A stretch of DNA of 64,000 bases. Source: Holdemania sp. Marseille-P2844 (GTDB lineage: Bacteria; Bacillota_I; Bacilli_A; Erysipelotrichales; Erysipelotrichaceae). A program made the position numbers and the translations under genes. Positions 9,351 to 16,908 of this stretch are shown piece after piece; within the stretch, counting starts at the first letter, position 1, and the number at the start of each line of letters is the position of its first letter. The stretch spans positions 246,996 to 310,995 of the forward strand of contig NZ_LT635450.1 of assembly GCF_900120005.1 (NCBI RefSeq). Direction: 5' to 3'. The notes below the pieces were generated by a model. It searched no databases. It had not been told where the DNA came from and worked only from the letters and a program-made list of their open reading frames with translations.

Positions 9351-10229
9351 TTACACCTTTTCCTTTATATTTTTACCGAGCAGTCCGGCCGGTTTGACGA
9401 CCAGAATGATGATCAGGATGATGTAAACGACGGCATCCTTATATAAAGAACTGCCGTAGCCGCTGACCAGCGTCTCGACAATGCCGATGAAGAAGCCGCC
9501 GAACATCGCCCCGGGAATAATGCCGATCCCGCCGAAAACCGCGGCGATAAACGCCTTGACGCCCGGAAGCATACCCATCAGCGGATTGATGGAATTATAA
9601 TACAGACCAACCAGCACGCCGGCCGCCCCGGCTAATGCCGAACCGATCGCAAACGTATAGGAAATCGTCATGTCGACGTTGACGCCCATCAGCCGCGCCG
9701 CGTCCGCGTCCACCGACACCGCCCGCATCGCCCGGCCGACCTTCGTCTTGCGCACGATGAATTGAAGCAGAAGCATCAAACCGATCGTCGTCGCGAAGAT
9801 CGCGATCTGCTGGGTTGTGATCATCACATCGCCGATCATGATCTTCTGATTGGCCAGCACCTGCGGGAAGGTTTTAACGCCGGTGCCCATGACCTTCTGC
9901 GTGCTCGCCTCGAGAAAATAGCTGACGCCGATCGCCGTGATCAGCGCTGTAATCCGCGTCGCGTTGCGCAGCGGCTTATACGCGATCCGTTCGATGACGA
10001 CGCCGATTAAAGCGCAGACCGCCATCGCGGCCACCAGCGCCGGAAAAAAGCTCATGCCTAACTGCGCCGTGCAGATAAATCCGATATACGCCCCCAGCAT
10101 ATAAATATCCCCATGGGCAAAGTTGATCAATTTAATGATGCCGTACACCATCGTATACCCCAACGCGATCAGGGCGTAGATGCTGCCCAGCGACAGCCCG
10201 TTGATCAGCTGCTGCAAAAACTGGGTCAT
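9351..10229 (-). CDS. livH: Branched-chain amino acid ABC transporter permease LivH
   Basis: A 292-residue permease starting QQLINGLSLGSIYALIALGYTMVYGI, followed by NFAHGDIYMLGAYIGF, both diagnostic of LivH. The coupling loop is KVGRAMRAVSVDADAARLMGVNV and the late segment is VKAFIAAVFGGIGIIPGA. About eight hydrophobic segments are visible. A GAGGAG-rich site precedes the start. It follows livJ by 78 bases containing a terminator-like hairpin. Confidence 0.95.
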   Translation of the reverse strand: MTQFLQQLINGLSLGSIYALIALGYTMVYGIIKLINFAHGDIYMLGAYIGFICTAQLGMSFFPALVAAMAVCALIGVVIERIAYKPLRNATRITALITAIGVSYFLEASTQKVMGTGVKTFPQVLANQKIMIGDVMITTQQIAIFATTIGLMLLLQFIVRKTKVGRAMRAVSVDADAARLMGVNVDMTISYTFAIGSALAGAAGVLVGLYYNSINPLMGMLPGVKAFIAAVFGGIGIIPGAMFGGFFIGIVETLVSGYGSSLYKDAVVYIILIIILVVKPAGLLGKNIKEKV

Positions 10230-10254
10230 AGTCCTCTCCTCCTTTTCTCAATGG

Positions 10255-10284
10255 GAAAAAATAGGAGAACTGCTTCCCCTATTT
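10255..10284 (-). terminator. Hairpin with T run between livJ and livH (partial terminator)
   Basis: On the minus strand AAATAGG (10284-10278) and CCTATTT (10265-10259) enclose a 12-base loop, followed by a run of T residues to 10255. It lies inside the operon, so it probably stops only some transcripts, giving more binding protein than permease. Confidence 0.6.
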
Positions 10285-10307
10285 CTATCCGTTGTTTGCT
10301 TTGCCCG

Positions 10308-11525
10308 TTAATCCAACTTTGGCGTGACCGCGACCGCGTCCGTCTGAACGCCGTCGACCAGATTGACGACCAGCACCGGTTTGATCGGCGTGTGCGTCGG
10401 ATCAAAGGTAAACGAACCCGTAACGCCGTCAAAGCTGATCTTTGCCAGCGCCGCCTGCACCGCCGCGCCGTCCGTGGATCCGGCTTCTTCCATGGCCTGA
10501 ATCAGAACGTTCGTCGCATCATAGGCCAACGCTGCGAACATATTCGGCTCTTCATTATATTCCGCTTTGTACGCGTCGATAAATGCCTGCAGCTTGTCCG
10601 AAGCGCCAACCGTCGTGTAAGCGGTCGTGAAATAAACATCGTTCAGGTTCGTTGCGCCGCCCAGTTCCACCAGCGTCGTGGAATCGAAACCGTCAGAGCC
10701 GACCACCGTCTGGTTCAGCCCCATTTCCCGCGCCTGCTTGATGATCAGGCCCGCTTCGTTGTAATAGCCCGGGATATACAGGACGTCGAAGTCCATTCCC
10801 TTGATCTTGGTCAGGACGGAGGAGAAATCCGTATCCTTGCTGACATAGTTTTCCTTGCCGACGATCGTTCCGCCCAGCTTGGTAAACTGCTTTTCAAAGG
10901 CTTCCGTCAATCCCTTGGCATAATCGGTTGTGGAATCACCGTAAATGACGGCTTTGGTCTTGCCCAGCGTATCATAAGCATACTGCGCCATCGCCGCGCC
11001 CTGATAGGAATCTTCAAAGCAGACACGGTAAACATAATCGTACGGCGCGCTGGACGCATCGTCCGGGTTGGTCAACGTGACGTTATTCTGCGTCGCAGAG
11101 GGGGAAAGCACCGGAATCTTCGCATCGTTTAAGATCTGGTAGGAAGCCGCGCTGGCACCTGAGGTTGCCGGACCAACAACACCCGCCACGCCGTCGTTAA
11201 CCAGCTGCGCCGCTAAGGTTACCGCTTCTGTTGGATCCGATTTATCATCATATTTGACATAGCCATATTTTTCACTCCCGGCTGCCGCGTTGGCCTGCTT
11301 AATCGCCAACAATGAGCCGTTGAGCTCCGCTTTGCCATAATCCGCCACTTCGCCGGTCAGTTCATAGTGCAGACCAATCTTCACAGCCCCCGCTGTATCT
11401 GTACTACCCGCTTCCGGTGTTGTTGTACCGCTGTTTCCGGATCCGGAATTTCCGCATCCGCTCATGGAAGCCGCCATCATCAAGGCAACGGCGCCCATGA
11501 ATACTTTCTTCATCGTATTCATCAT
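10308..11525 (-). CDS. livJ: Branched-chain amino acid binding lipoprotein
   Basis: A 405-residue exported lipoprotein: basic N-terminus, hydrophobic stretch and lipobox MSGC (Cys at about residue 24), then a Gly/Ser/Thr linker. The mature part is a type I periplasmic-binding fold: KIGLHYELTGEVADYGKAELNG, YKDDKSDPTEA-like YVKYDDKSDPTEAVTLA, GVVGPATSGA and VLSPSATQN, which contribute the amino-acid pocket in LivJ proteins. It delivers substrate to LivHM. Exact specificity (Leu/Ile/Val or another amino acid) cannot be read from the sequence. First gene of the operon, with a strong promoter 53 bases upstream. Confidence 0.92.
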   Translation of the reverse strand: MMNTMKKVFMGAVALMMAASMSGCGNSGSGNSGTTTPEAGSTDTAGAVKIGLHYELTGEVADYGKAELNGSLLAIKQANAAAGSEKYGYVKYDDKSDPTEAVTLAAQLVNDGVAGVVGPATSGASAASYQILNDAKIPVLSPSATQNNVTLTNPDDASSAPYDYVYRVCFEDSYQGAAMAQYAYDTLGKTKAVIYGDSTTDYAKGLTEAFEKQFTKLGGTIVGKENYVSKDTDFSSVLTKIKGMDFDVLYIPGYYNEAGLIIKQAREMGLNQTVVGSDGFDSTTLVELGGATNLNDVYFTTAYTTVGASDKLQAFIDAYKAEYNEEPNMFAALAYDATNVLIQAMEEAGSTDGAAVQAALAKISFDGVTGSFTFDPTHTPIKPVLVVNLVDGVQTDAVAVTPKLD

Positions 11526-11577
11526 TTCATCTCCCGTTTCTTTCTAAAACCGTCTGGTAAAAGGTTATAGTGGTTTT

Positions 11578-11606
11578 ATTATAGCGCCGGCCCGGTCTGA
11601 TTACAA
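11578..11606 (-). promoter_or_regulatory. Promoter of the liv operon
   Basis: On the minus strand TTGTAA (11606-11601), a 17-bp GC-rich spacer and a perfect TATAAT (11583-11578). No T-box leader or other riboswitch is apparent in the roughly 50-base leader. Confidence 0.8.
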
Positions 11607-11688
11607 CCTCTTTTTTCATTTTTACAATTTGTTTTCATGTAAGTATTTTCAGTTTTGTTAAGAATTTGAATCTTTTTTCTTTTTCTAC

Positions 11689-11716
11689 TTCCGACTTCCT
11701 CCTTATCGCTTATAAT
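11689..11716 (+). promoter_or_regulatory. Promoter of the coiled-coil protein gene
   Basis: TATAAT at 11711-11716 with a weak -35 TTCCGA at 11689-11694 (16-bp spacer). The AAGGAG ribosome site follows at 11727. Confidence 0.45.
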
Positions 11717-11742
11717 GAAGGAAAGGGAAGGAGTGAGTTTCG

Positions 11743-12492
11743 ATGATTCCGGATGTACAATTAATAAGGAAAGAATTAATCCTGCGGAAAGAATCCGAGG
11801 CGTTACAAAAAGAAGTTGAAACTTTACGGACCGAACTGTTGGCCGCTGAATATGAGGCAGATCATGCTTCCAGCTGGTTTACGGCGAAAAAGAAACAAGC
11901 TTTGATCCAGAAACGGGATATCGTACAAAATCAGTTAACACTTAAAGAAGAAAAGCTATTGCACTTTTCCACCGCTTCGCTGCGCTGCCTTGCCGACCAA
12001 TGTCAACTATTGAACGATAAACATCATTCCACGACTTCTAAGAGATTGGTGGAAATTCTCAATTTCGCTGTCAGAACTGAGCTTTATCTCACAGCGTTAA
12101 CTGAACTGGACAATGCTTTGAACGAATGTTTTGTGGAACAGATCAATGTCCGCGATCAGGCTGCCATCACGAATAAAACGATTAATCTGTCGCCAGTGCT
12201 GCCGCTTCTGCCGGGTTTTCTCGATCATGACGCGCGCTACCGGAATCAACTGCACGAGTTCAATCAGAAATCATTACTGTCTCAGCCTCTGCGTCTGCGC
12301 CGCCTGGATTTTACGCGGCTGTCAGCAATGGATAAACAGAGCGAGCTGCGTTTTTTCGGCAAACAGTGCCAGCCTTTAAAAGCAGACCTGCAAACCATTC
12401 TGCGAAAGCTGGAAGACCAGGCGATTTGTTTCACTTCCGAACTAGCAAAAAACTTGGAGTCCTGTTCAAAATGCGCTGGATCCCAGAATTAA
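11743..12492 (+). CDS. Coiled-coil protein of unknown function
   Basis: A 249-residue soluble protein. Residues about 5-75 are rich in Glu/Lys/Leu heptads (RKESEALQKEVETLRTELLAAEYEAD, then KKKQALIQKRDIVQNQLTLKEEKLL), suggesting a coiled coil. The rest is helical with the segment LSPVLPLLPGF and a C-terminal CSKCAG. No signal peptide or membrane helix is visible. I do not recognise a family. It has its own promoter and an AAGGAG site, and lies between the liv operon and tRNA-Leu(UAG), transcribed away from liv. Confidence 0.7.
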   Translation: MIPDVQLIRKELILRKESEALQKEVETLRTELLAAEYEADHASSWFTAKKKQALIQKRDIVQNQLTLKEEKLLHFSTASLRCLADQCQLLNDKHHSTTSKRLVEILNFAVRTELYLTALTELDNALNECFVEQINVRDQAAITNKTINLSPVLPLLPGFLDHDARYRNQLHEFNQKSLLSQPLRLRRLDFTRLSAMDKQSELRFFGKQCQPLKADLQTILRKLEDQAICFTSELAKNLESCSKCAGSQN

Positions 12493-12584
12493 ATTTCAGC
12501 ATACGCCGCCGGGATTAAGGTTATCCGGGCCTGTCCTTCGCCGCTTTTCTCATTTTTTCAATACGATTTGAGCTATCCAGATTC

Positions 12585-12613
12585 TTGTCAAAAATCAGAA
12601 GTCTTGGTATAAT
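12585..12613 (+). promoter_or_regulatory. Promoter of tRNA-Leu(UAG)
   Basis: TTGTCA (12585-12590), 17-bp spacer and TATAAT (12608-12613), ending 10 bases before the tRNA. Confidence 0.8.
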
Positions 12614-12623
12614 ATCCGGGTAT

Positions 12624-12707
<84 letters not shown>

Positions 12708-12720
12708 GATATGAAAAAAG

Positions 12721-12761
12721 GGCTGTAACGTCAAGAAAAATTCTGAAAGTTACAGCCTTTT
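12721..12761 (+). terminator. Intrinsic terminator after tRNA-Leu(UAG)
   Basis: GGCTGTAAC (12721-12729) pairs with GTTACAGCC (12749-12757), followed by TTTT. The preceding A run lets it work in both directions. Confidence 0.8.
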
Positions 12762-13070
12762 GATTTGCAAAGAGGCTTTTTCCGCATCAACTAAAGATAA
12801 TAATCAAGTTGCCATTCATAAATCCATTTGTTTCTATTTTATTTTTTAACTAAAGAATCAATAACCAGTTTATTTAAAAAGAATTATTTTTTGACTTATT
12901 TGTTAAAGAGGAACAATAAAAATTTTGCTCACCTTAAACTTGAAGTTCCATTCTATCAATGTCCTATATTCAAGACCTTTTCTAAAACTCATTTCCAGTT
13001 TCAAATATCATTAAAGATGCAAGAGTCCGCCTGATTTTCCTGATTTCTCCCTATCCTTATTTAAGTACTT

Positions 13071-13601
13071 TTGACTTTTATCACCTATTGCTCTGCTGAA
13101 GAAACTTTACAACATAATATCAAGATAATACAATTACAAAAAGGGAGTTGGAAGAATTTCTATGGCCAGGCGAAAAAATATCACCAAAAAACAAAATTAT
13201 TTTTTCTTTTTGTTTTATTTAGTTTTCTAATTTATTATCTTACTTCATCACCTGTAGATGTAGCAAAGCATATTGAAATTCGAGTATATGACGAAGGAAT
13301 CACTGCAATATTTGATTATAGACTGCCTATTACTTATAAAAATTTTAGTTATAACGATACAAATTTTAATTATGACGGCAGTACCATCTATGTAATTAGA
13401 TTAGAAAATGCAAAACAAAACTTTGATATCAACAAATTTAATATCTCCTATTCTGAAAATTTTTATTCATTGAAGCGCCATCAACGTTTCTACAATTCTA
13501 AATCATATAAAATTAATTATCAAGATCAATCATTTAAGGACTATCTCCATTACACAGGAATTAGAGTGCCTTATGATAATATGAATAGAGCTAATCCCTA
13601 A
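13071..13601 (+). CDS. AT-rich membrane-anchored protein, possibly frameshifted at its 5' end
   Basis: The 176-residue frame has one hydrophobic helix (LFFLFVLFSFLIYYL, about residues 44-58) followed by an extracytoplasmic, Asn/Tyr/Lys-rich beta-like region. I recognise no family. The region is far richer in A and T than its neighbours. The first 30 residues look unnatural and have no ribosome site. An ATG at 13162 in another frame has GGAAG 7 bases upstream and begins MARRKNITKKQN, but ends after 22 codons inside the T-rich stretch that encodes the helix. The simplest reading is that translation starts at 13162 and that one base was gained or lost near 13200-13225, so this may be a pseudogene. 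Confidence 0.45.
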   Translation: MTFITYCSAEETLQHNIKIIQLQKGSWKNFYGQAKKYHQKTKLFFLFVLFSFLIYYLTSSPVDVAKHIEIRVYDEGITAIFDYRLPITYKNFSYNDTNFNYDGSTIYVIRLENAKQNFDINKFNISYSENFYSLKRHQRFYNSKSYKINYQDQSFKDYLHYTGIRVPYDNMNRANP

Positions 13602-13880
13602 TTAATAACTTATGCGAAACACAAAATTCAATTTTAGATCAGCAGCGGAAGCAGCGGATTTTTCATAATTTGAATACCGGTTTTCTCATCTGACAATCAG
13701 GACAAAAGAAACTGACTGCGCAGCGTTTTGCACCCGCCTTTTTATTGCTGAAGATCAGCGAAGAATTCGAAAATTTATTTCTTTCCGAACTTCTTTGCAG
13801 GATCTCCTGTACATTGACGATCTCCCTGTCTCATCCTGTTTGTCGGAATTTCCCAGGAAATAAATTTGATCGTTTCCAGC

Positions 13881-13908
13881 TTGAAATTCCTACCCGGGAG
13901 CGTATAAT
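13881..13908 (+). promoter_or_regulatory. Promoter of the first MATE gene
   Basis: TTGAAA (13881-13886), 16-bp spacer, TATAAT (13903-13908). The rest of the gap 13602-13880 shows no gene or structure I can support. Confidence 0.65.
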
Positions 13909-13939
13909 ACTTAAATGACTTAAGGGGGAACTTTTTACT

Positions 13940-15310
13940 GTGAAAAAATCTTACGCCGTGGATATGGTCAACGGTCCGCTGTTGAGCCGCATCCTCATCT
14001 ACGCCTTTCCTTTGATTTTGTCCGGCGTCCTGCAGCTGTTATTTAATGCCGCGGATATCGTTGTCGTCGGAAAATTCACCGGCAGCCACGCTCTGGCCGC
14101 CGTCGGCTCCACCAGCGCTTTGATCAATCTGTTAGTCAATTTATTCATCGGGATATCCATCGGCACCAACGTCATGGTCGCCCGCTATTGCGGAGCACGG
14201 GACTGGCAAAACTGCGAGGACACCGTGCATACCTCAATCGCCATTTCCATCATCGGCGGCATTCTGATGATCTTTGTCGGCGTTTTGTTCGCTCGGCCGT
14301 TATTGGAATTAATGGGTACGCCAGCCGACGTCATCACGCACTCCGTGCTGTATATGCGGATCTATTTTCTCGGCATGCCGGCATTTATGATCTATAACTT
14401 CGGCGCGGCGATTCTGCGTGCAATCGGCGATACCAAACGGCCGCTGTACTTCCTGACGATTGCCGGCGTTGTCAACGTCATCTTTAATTTGTTTTTTGTC
14501 GTTGTCTTCAACATGGGCGTCGCCGGGGTCGCGATTGCGACGGTAATCTCGCAGGCGATCTCTGCGGTTTTAATCCTGATGTGTCTGTTGAAAATGGACG
14601 GCATGTGTCAGCTGCATAAAGAAAAGATCAAGCTGCACGGCGCGAAAGTGAAGGAAATGCTGCGGATCGGCATTCCGGCCGGTTTGCAGGGAATTGTATT
14701 CAGCATTTCCAACGTGCTGATCCAGTCGTCGGTCAACTCCTTCGGCTCCATCGTCATGGCCGGCAACACCGCCGCCAGCAATATCGAGGGCTTCGTCTAT
14801 ACCGCAATGAACGCGATCTATCAGACCTCGTTAAGCTTCACCAGTCAGAATCTGGGCGCCGGCAATACCGCGCGGATTAAGAAAATTCTGTGGTGCTGCC
14901 TGGGCATTGTCACGGTGATCGGGCTTGTGCTGGGCCAGGGGGCATACCTGCTTGGCCGGCCGCTGCTTTCGATTTACTCCTCCGATCCGGCCGTCGTCGA
15001 TTTCGGTCTGGTCCGGCTTTCGATCGTCAGCGCTTCCTATTTCCTGTGCGGTTTGATGGACGTCTGCTGCGGAAGCATTCGCGGTTTAGGCTATTCGATC
15101 ATGCCGATGCTTGTGTCGCTGACCGGAGCGTGCGCCTTCCGCGTGCTGTGGATTTTTACGATTTTCCAGGTTGAACATACGCTGTTCAGTCTGTATATCT
15201 CCTATCCGATTTCGTGGATTCTGACGTTTGCGGTGCATATTCTCTGCTTCGTTTACGCTTACCGCAAATTGATGAAATCGAAGCTGGATCTTCAATCCGC
15301 CGAAGCCTGA
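13940..15310 (+). CDS. MATE-family efflux transporter
   Basis: 456 residues with about twelve hydrophobic segments in two homologous halves. The N-terminal part (GPLLSRILIYAFPLILSGVLQLLFNAADIVVVGKF) and the matching start of the second half (MLRIGIPAGLQGIVFSISNVLIQSS) are the usual MATE signatures. MATE proteins export cationic drugs or metabolites using Na+ or H+ gradients. GTG is the start codon, with AAGGGGG about 11 bases upstream. It has its own promoter and terminator. Substrate is unknown. Confidence 0.92.
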   Translation: MKKSYAVDMVNGPLLSRILIYAFPLILSGVLQLLFNAADIVVVGKFTGSHALAAVGSTSALINLLVNLFIGISIGTNVMVARYCGARDWQNCEDTVHTSIAISIIGGILMIFVGVLFARPLLELMGTPADVITHSVLYMRIYFLGMPAFMIYNFGAAILRAIGDTKRPLYFLTIAGVVNVIFNLFFVVVFNMGVAGVAIATVISQAISAVLILMCLLKMDGMCQLHKEKIKLHGAKVKEMLRIGIPAGLQGIVFSISNVLIQSSVNSFGSIVMAGNTAASNIEGFVYTAMNAIYQTSLSFTSQNLGAGNTARIKKILWCCLGIVTVIGLVLGQGAYLLGRPLLSIYSSDPAVVDFGLVRLSIVSASYFLCGLMDVCCGSIRGLGYSIMPMLVSLTGACAFRVLWIFTIFQVEHTLFSLYISYPISWILTFAVHILCFVYAYRKLMKSKLDLQSAEA

Positions 15311-15388
15311 GGCATGCCCCTGAGCTGATGATTGAACCCGCTTTCGATCCGGCGCTTCCAAAAATTTTCATGATTTGATCACGATCTT

Positions 15389-15425
15389 AGACTACACAAT
15401 TTTCAAAATGTGTGGTCTTTTCTTT
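15389..15425 (+). terminator. Intrinsic terminator after MATE
   Basis: AGACTACACA (15389-15398) pairs with TGTGTGGTCT (15409-15418), followed by a T-rich tract. Confidence 0.8.
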
Positions 15426-15577
15426 TCCGGCGAATCATCTTTTTATTTTTTTCCAAAAGAAGACTTTACTTGACACGAGGTTCACGGTAAAGTAGTAGCG
15501 TCTGGTTTTTCTTAATGAGATGTACTGACATCATAAACTAGAAGAATCAGAGTTAAAAATAAGTGGGGGACTTGGTT

Positions 15578-16441
15578 ATGAAAACAATCATTACAACTGA
15601 AAGCTGTTCCGACATCCCGGCTTCCATGCTGGAAAAATTAAATGTTCCCATGGTGCCTTTCAGCGTCAACTTCCCGGACCGGACAGTCCTTGACGGCGAA
15701 CTTCCAATTCAGGAAATTTACGACTTTTACGAATCCACACGGCAGATCCCGAAAACATGCGCGGTCAGTCCGTATCAATACAGTGAGTTCTTCAATCGAC
15801 TGCTGGAAGATCCGGAAGTGGAAATCGTCCACATCGGGTATTCCTCGGCATGCTCGTGTTCTTTCCAGAACGCCCTGATCAGCCTGCAGGACTGCGACGA
15901 ATCGCGCATTCATTTAGTCGACTGCCTGAACGTTTCCGGCGGGTTCGGCTTGTTGACGCTCAAAGCAGTGGAGCTGCATACGCGCAATCCGCAATGGAGC
16001 GCCGCGGAGCTGGCGGAGGAAGTTCGCAAATGGGTGCCGCGGATCAAGACATTGTTCATTCCGGAAAAGCTCGATTTCCTGGCGGCCGGCGGCCGCGTCA
16101 GCAACGCTGCAGCGCTGGGTGCTTCCCTGCTGCGGATTAAGCCGCGCATCGACATCCTCAAGGGCGAGCTGATCAACACGAAGAAGTATTACGGTACGAT
16201 GAAAAAAGCGGCGTCCCAGATGGTGGAGGATTTCCTCAGCGAAGAACCGCTGGACCGCACGATGGCGCTGATCATCTATGCCAAAGGCGCCGACCCGGAT
16301 TTGTTGGAACGGCTGCGTCAGCGCGTGCTGAACGACGGTTTCCAGGAAGTGCTGGTGTTTGAGCTGGGCGCGGTGATGACCGTGCACGGCGGCAAGGGTG
16401 CGATGGGCATTACCGGATTCCGCAGCGAAGCGGCAAACTAA
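15578..16441 (+). CDS. DegV family fatty-acid-binding protein
   Basis: 287 residues from the ATG at 15578. The N-terminal motif TTESCSDIP, the central GYSSACSCSFQNA and DCLNVSGGFGLL, KLDFLAAGGRVSNAAALGASLLRIKP, and the C-terminal GGKGAMGI define a DegV (FakB-type) protein. These bind one fatty acid and present it to the FakA kinase for phosphorylation and phospholipid synthesis. An upstream GTG at 15563 is in frame, but the GTGGGGGA stretch there is better read as the ribosome binding site of the ATG. No fakA is in the window. Confidence 0.93.
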   Translation: MKTIITTESCSDIPASMLEKLNVPMVPFSVNFPDRTVLDGELPIQEIYDFYESTRQIPKTCAVSPYQYSEFFNRLLEDPEVEIVHIGYSSACSCSFQNALISLQDCDESRIHLVDCLNVSGGFGLLTLKAVELHTRNPQWSAAELAEEVRKWVPRIKTLFIPEKLDFLAAGGRVSNAAALGASLLRIKPRIDILKGELINTKKYYGTMKKAASQMVEDFLSEEPLDRTMALIIYAKGADPDLLERLRQRVLNDGFQEVLVFELGAVMTVHGGKGAMGITGFRSEAAN

Positions 16442-16607
16442 AGATCGCCCTGCATTCGCAGAGAATGGCAGACGAAGGGGCAGATGTACCGATGGTTCCA
16501 ATCCTTGCGGACAGTTTGTTTTCCGATATGCCTGGATCTGCCTCTTACAATATAAACAACACGATTCTTATCCGGCGGACAAAGCTTCCAAAGCAATCGC
16601 CTTTACG

Positions 16608-16634
16608 ACCGAACGTCAACGTTCGGTTTTTTTG
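16608..16634 (+). terminator. Intrinsic terminator after degV
   Basis: Perfect 9-bp stem ACCGAACGT-ca-ACGTTCGGT (16608-16627) followed by T residues to 16634. It lies 167 bases past the stop. Confidence 0.85.
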
Positions 16635-16908
16635 ACAACGTCCGCTGAACCCTTCCTTTCGTCTTCCGGTTGTTTCCTTTTTGACCTGTATTTTACTTTA
16701 TACCCTGAAATTATCGAATTTAATTAAAATTATTGATCATTTTCCGATCAATTTTCATTCTACGGATTTCCACGATCCGTTTACCGGAATTAAGCTTTTA
16801 TTCCTTATAAATTGCAGTATAATAAAAGTAACATCCTTTGTGTCCGGTAAGACTGAATCGGGCAAACGCCGCGCAGGCACCCGATTGATGGAAGAAAGCG
16901 GTATTGTT

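Noticed and set aside
11527-11577. Possible T-box or other riboswitch in the liv leader
   Set aside because: The leader is only about 50 bases and contains no specifier or antiterminator motif.
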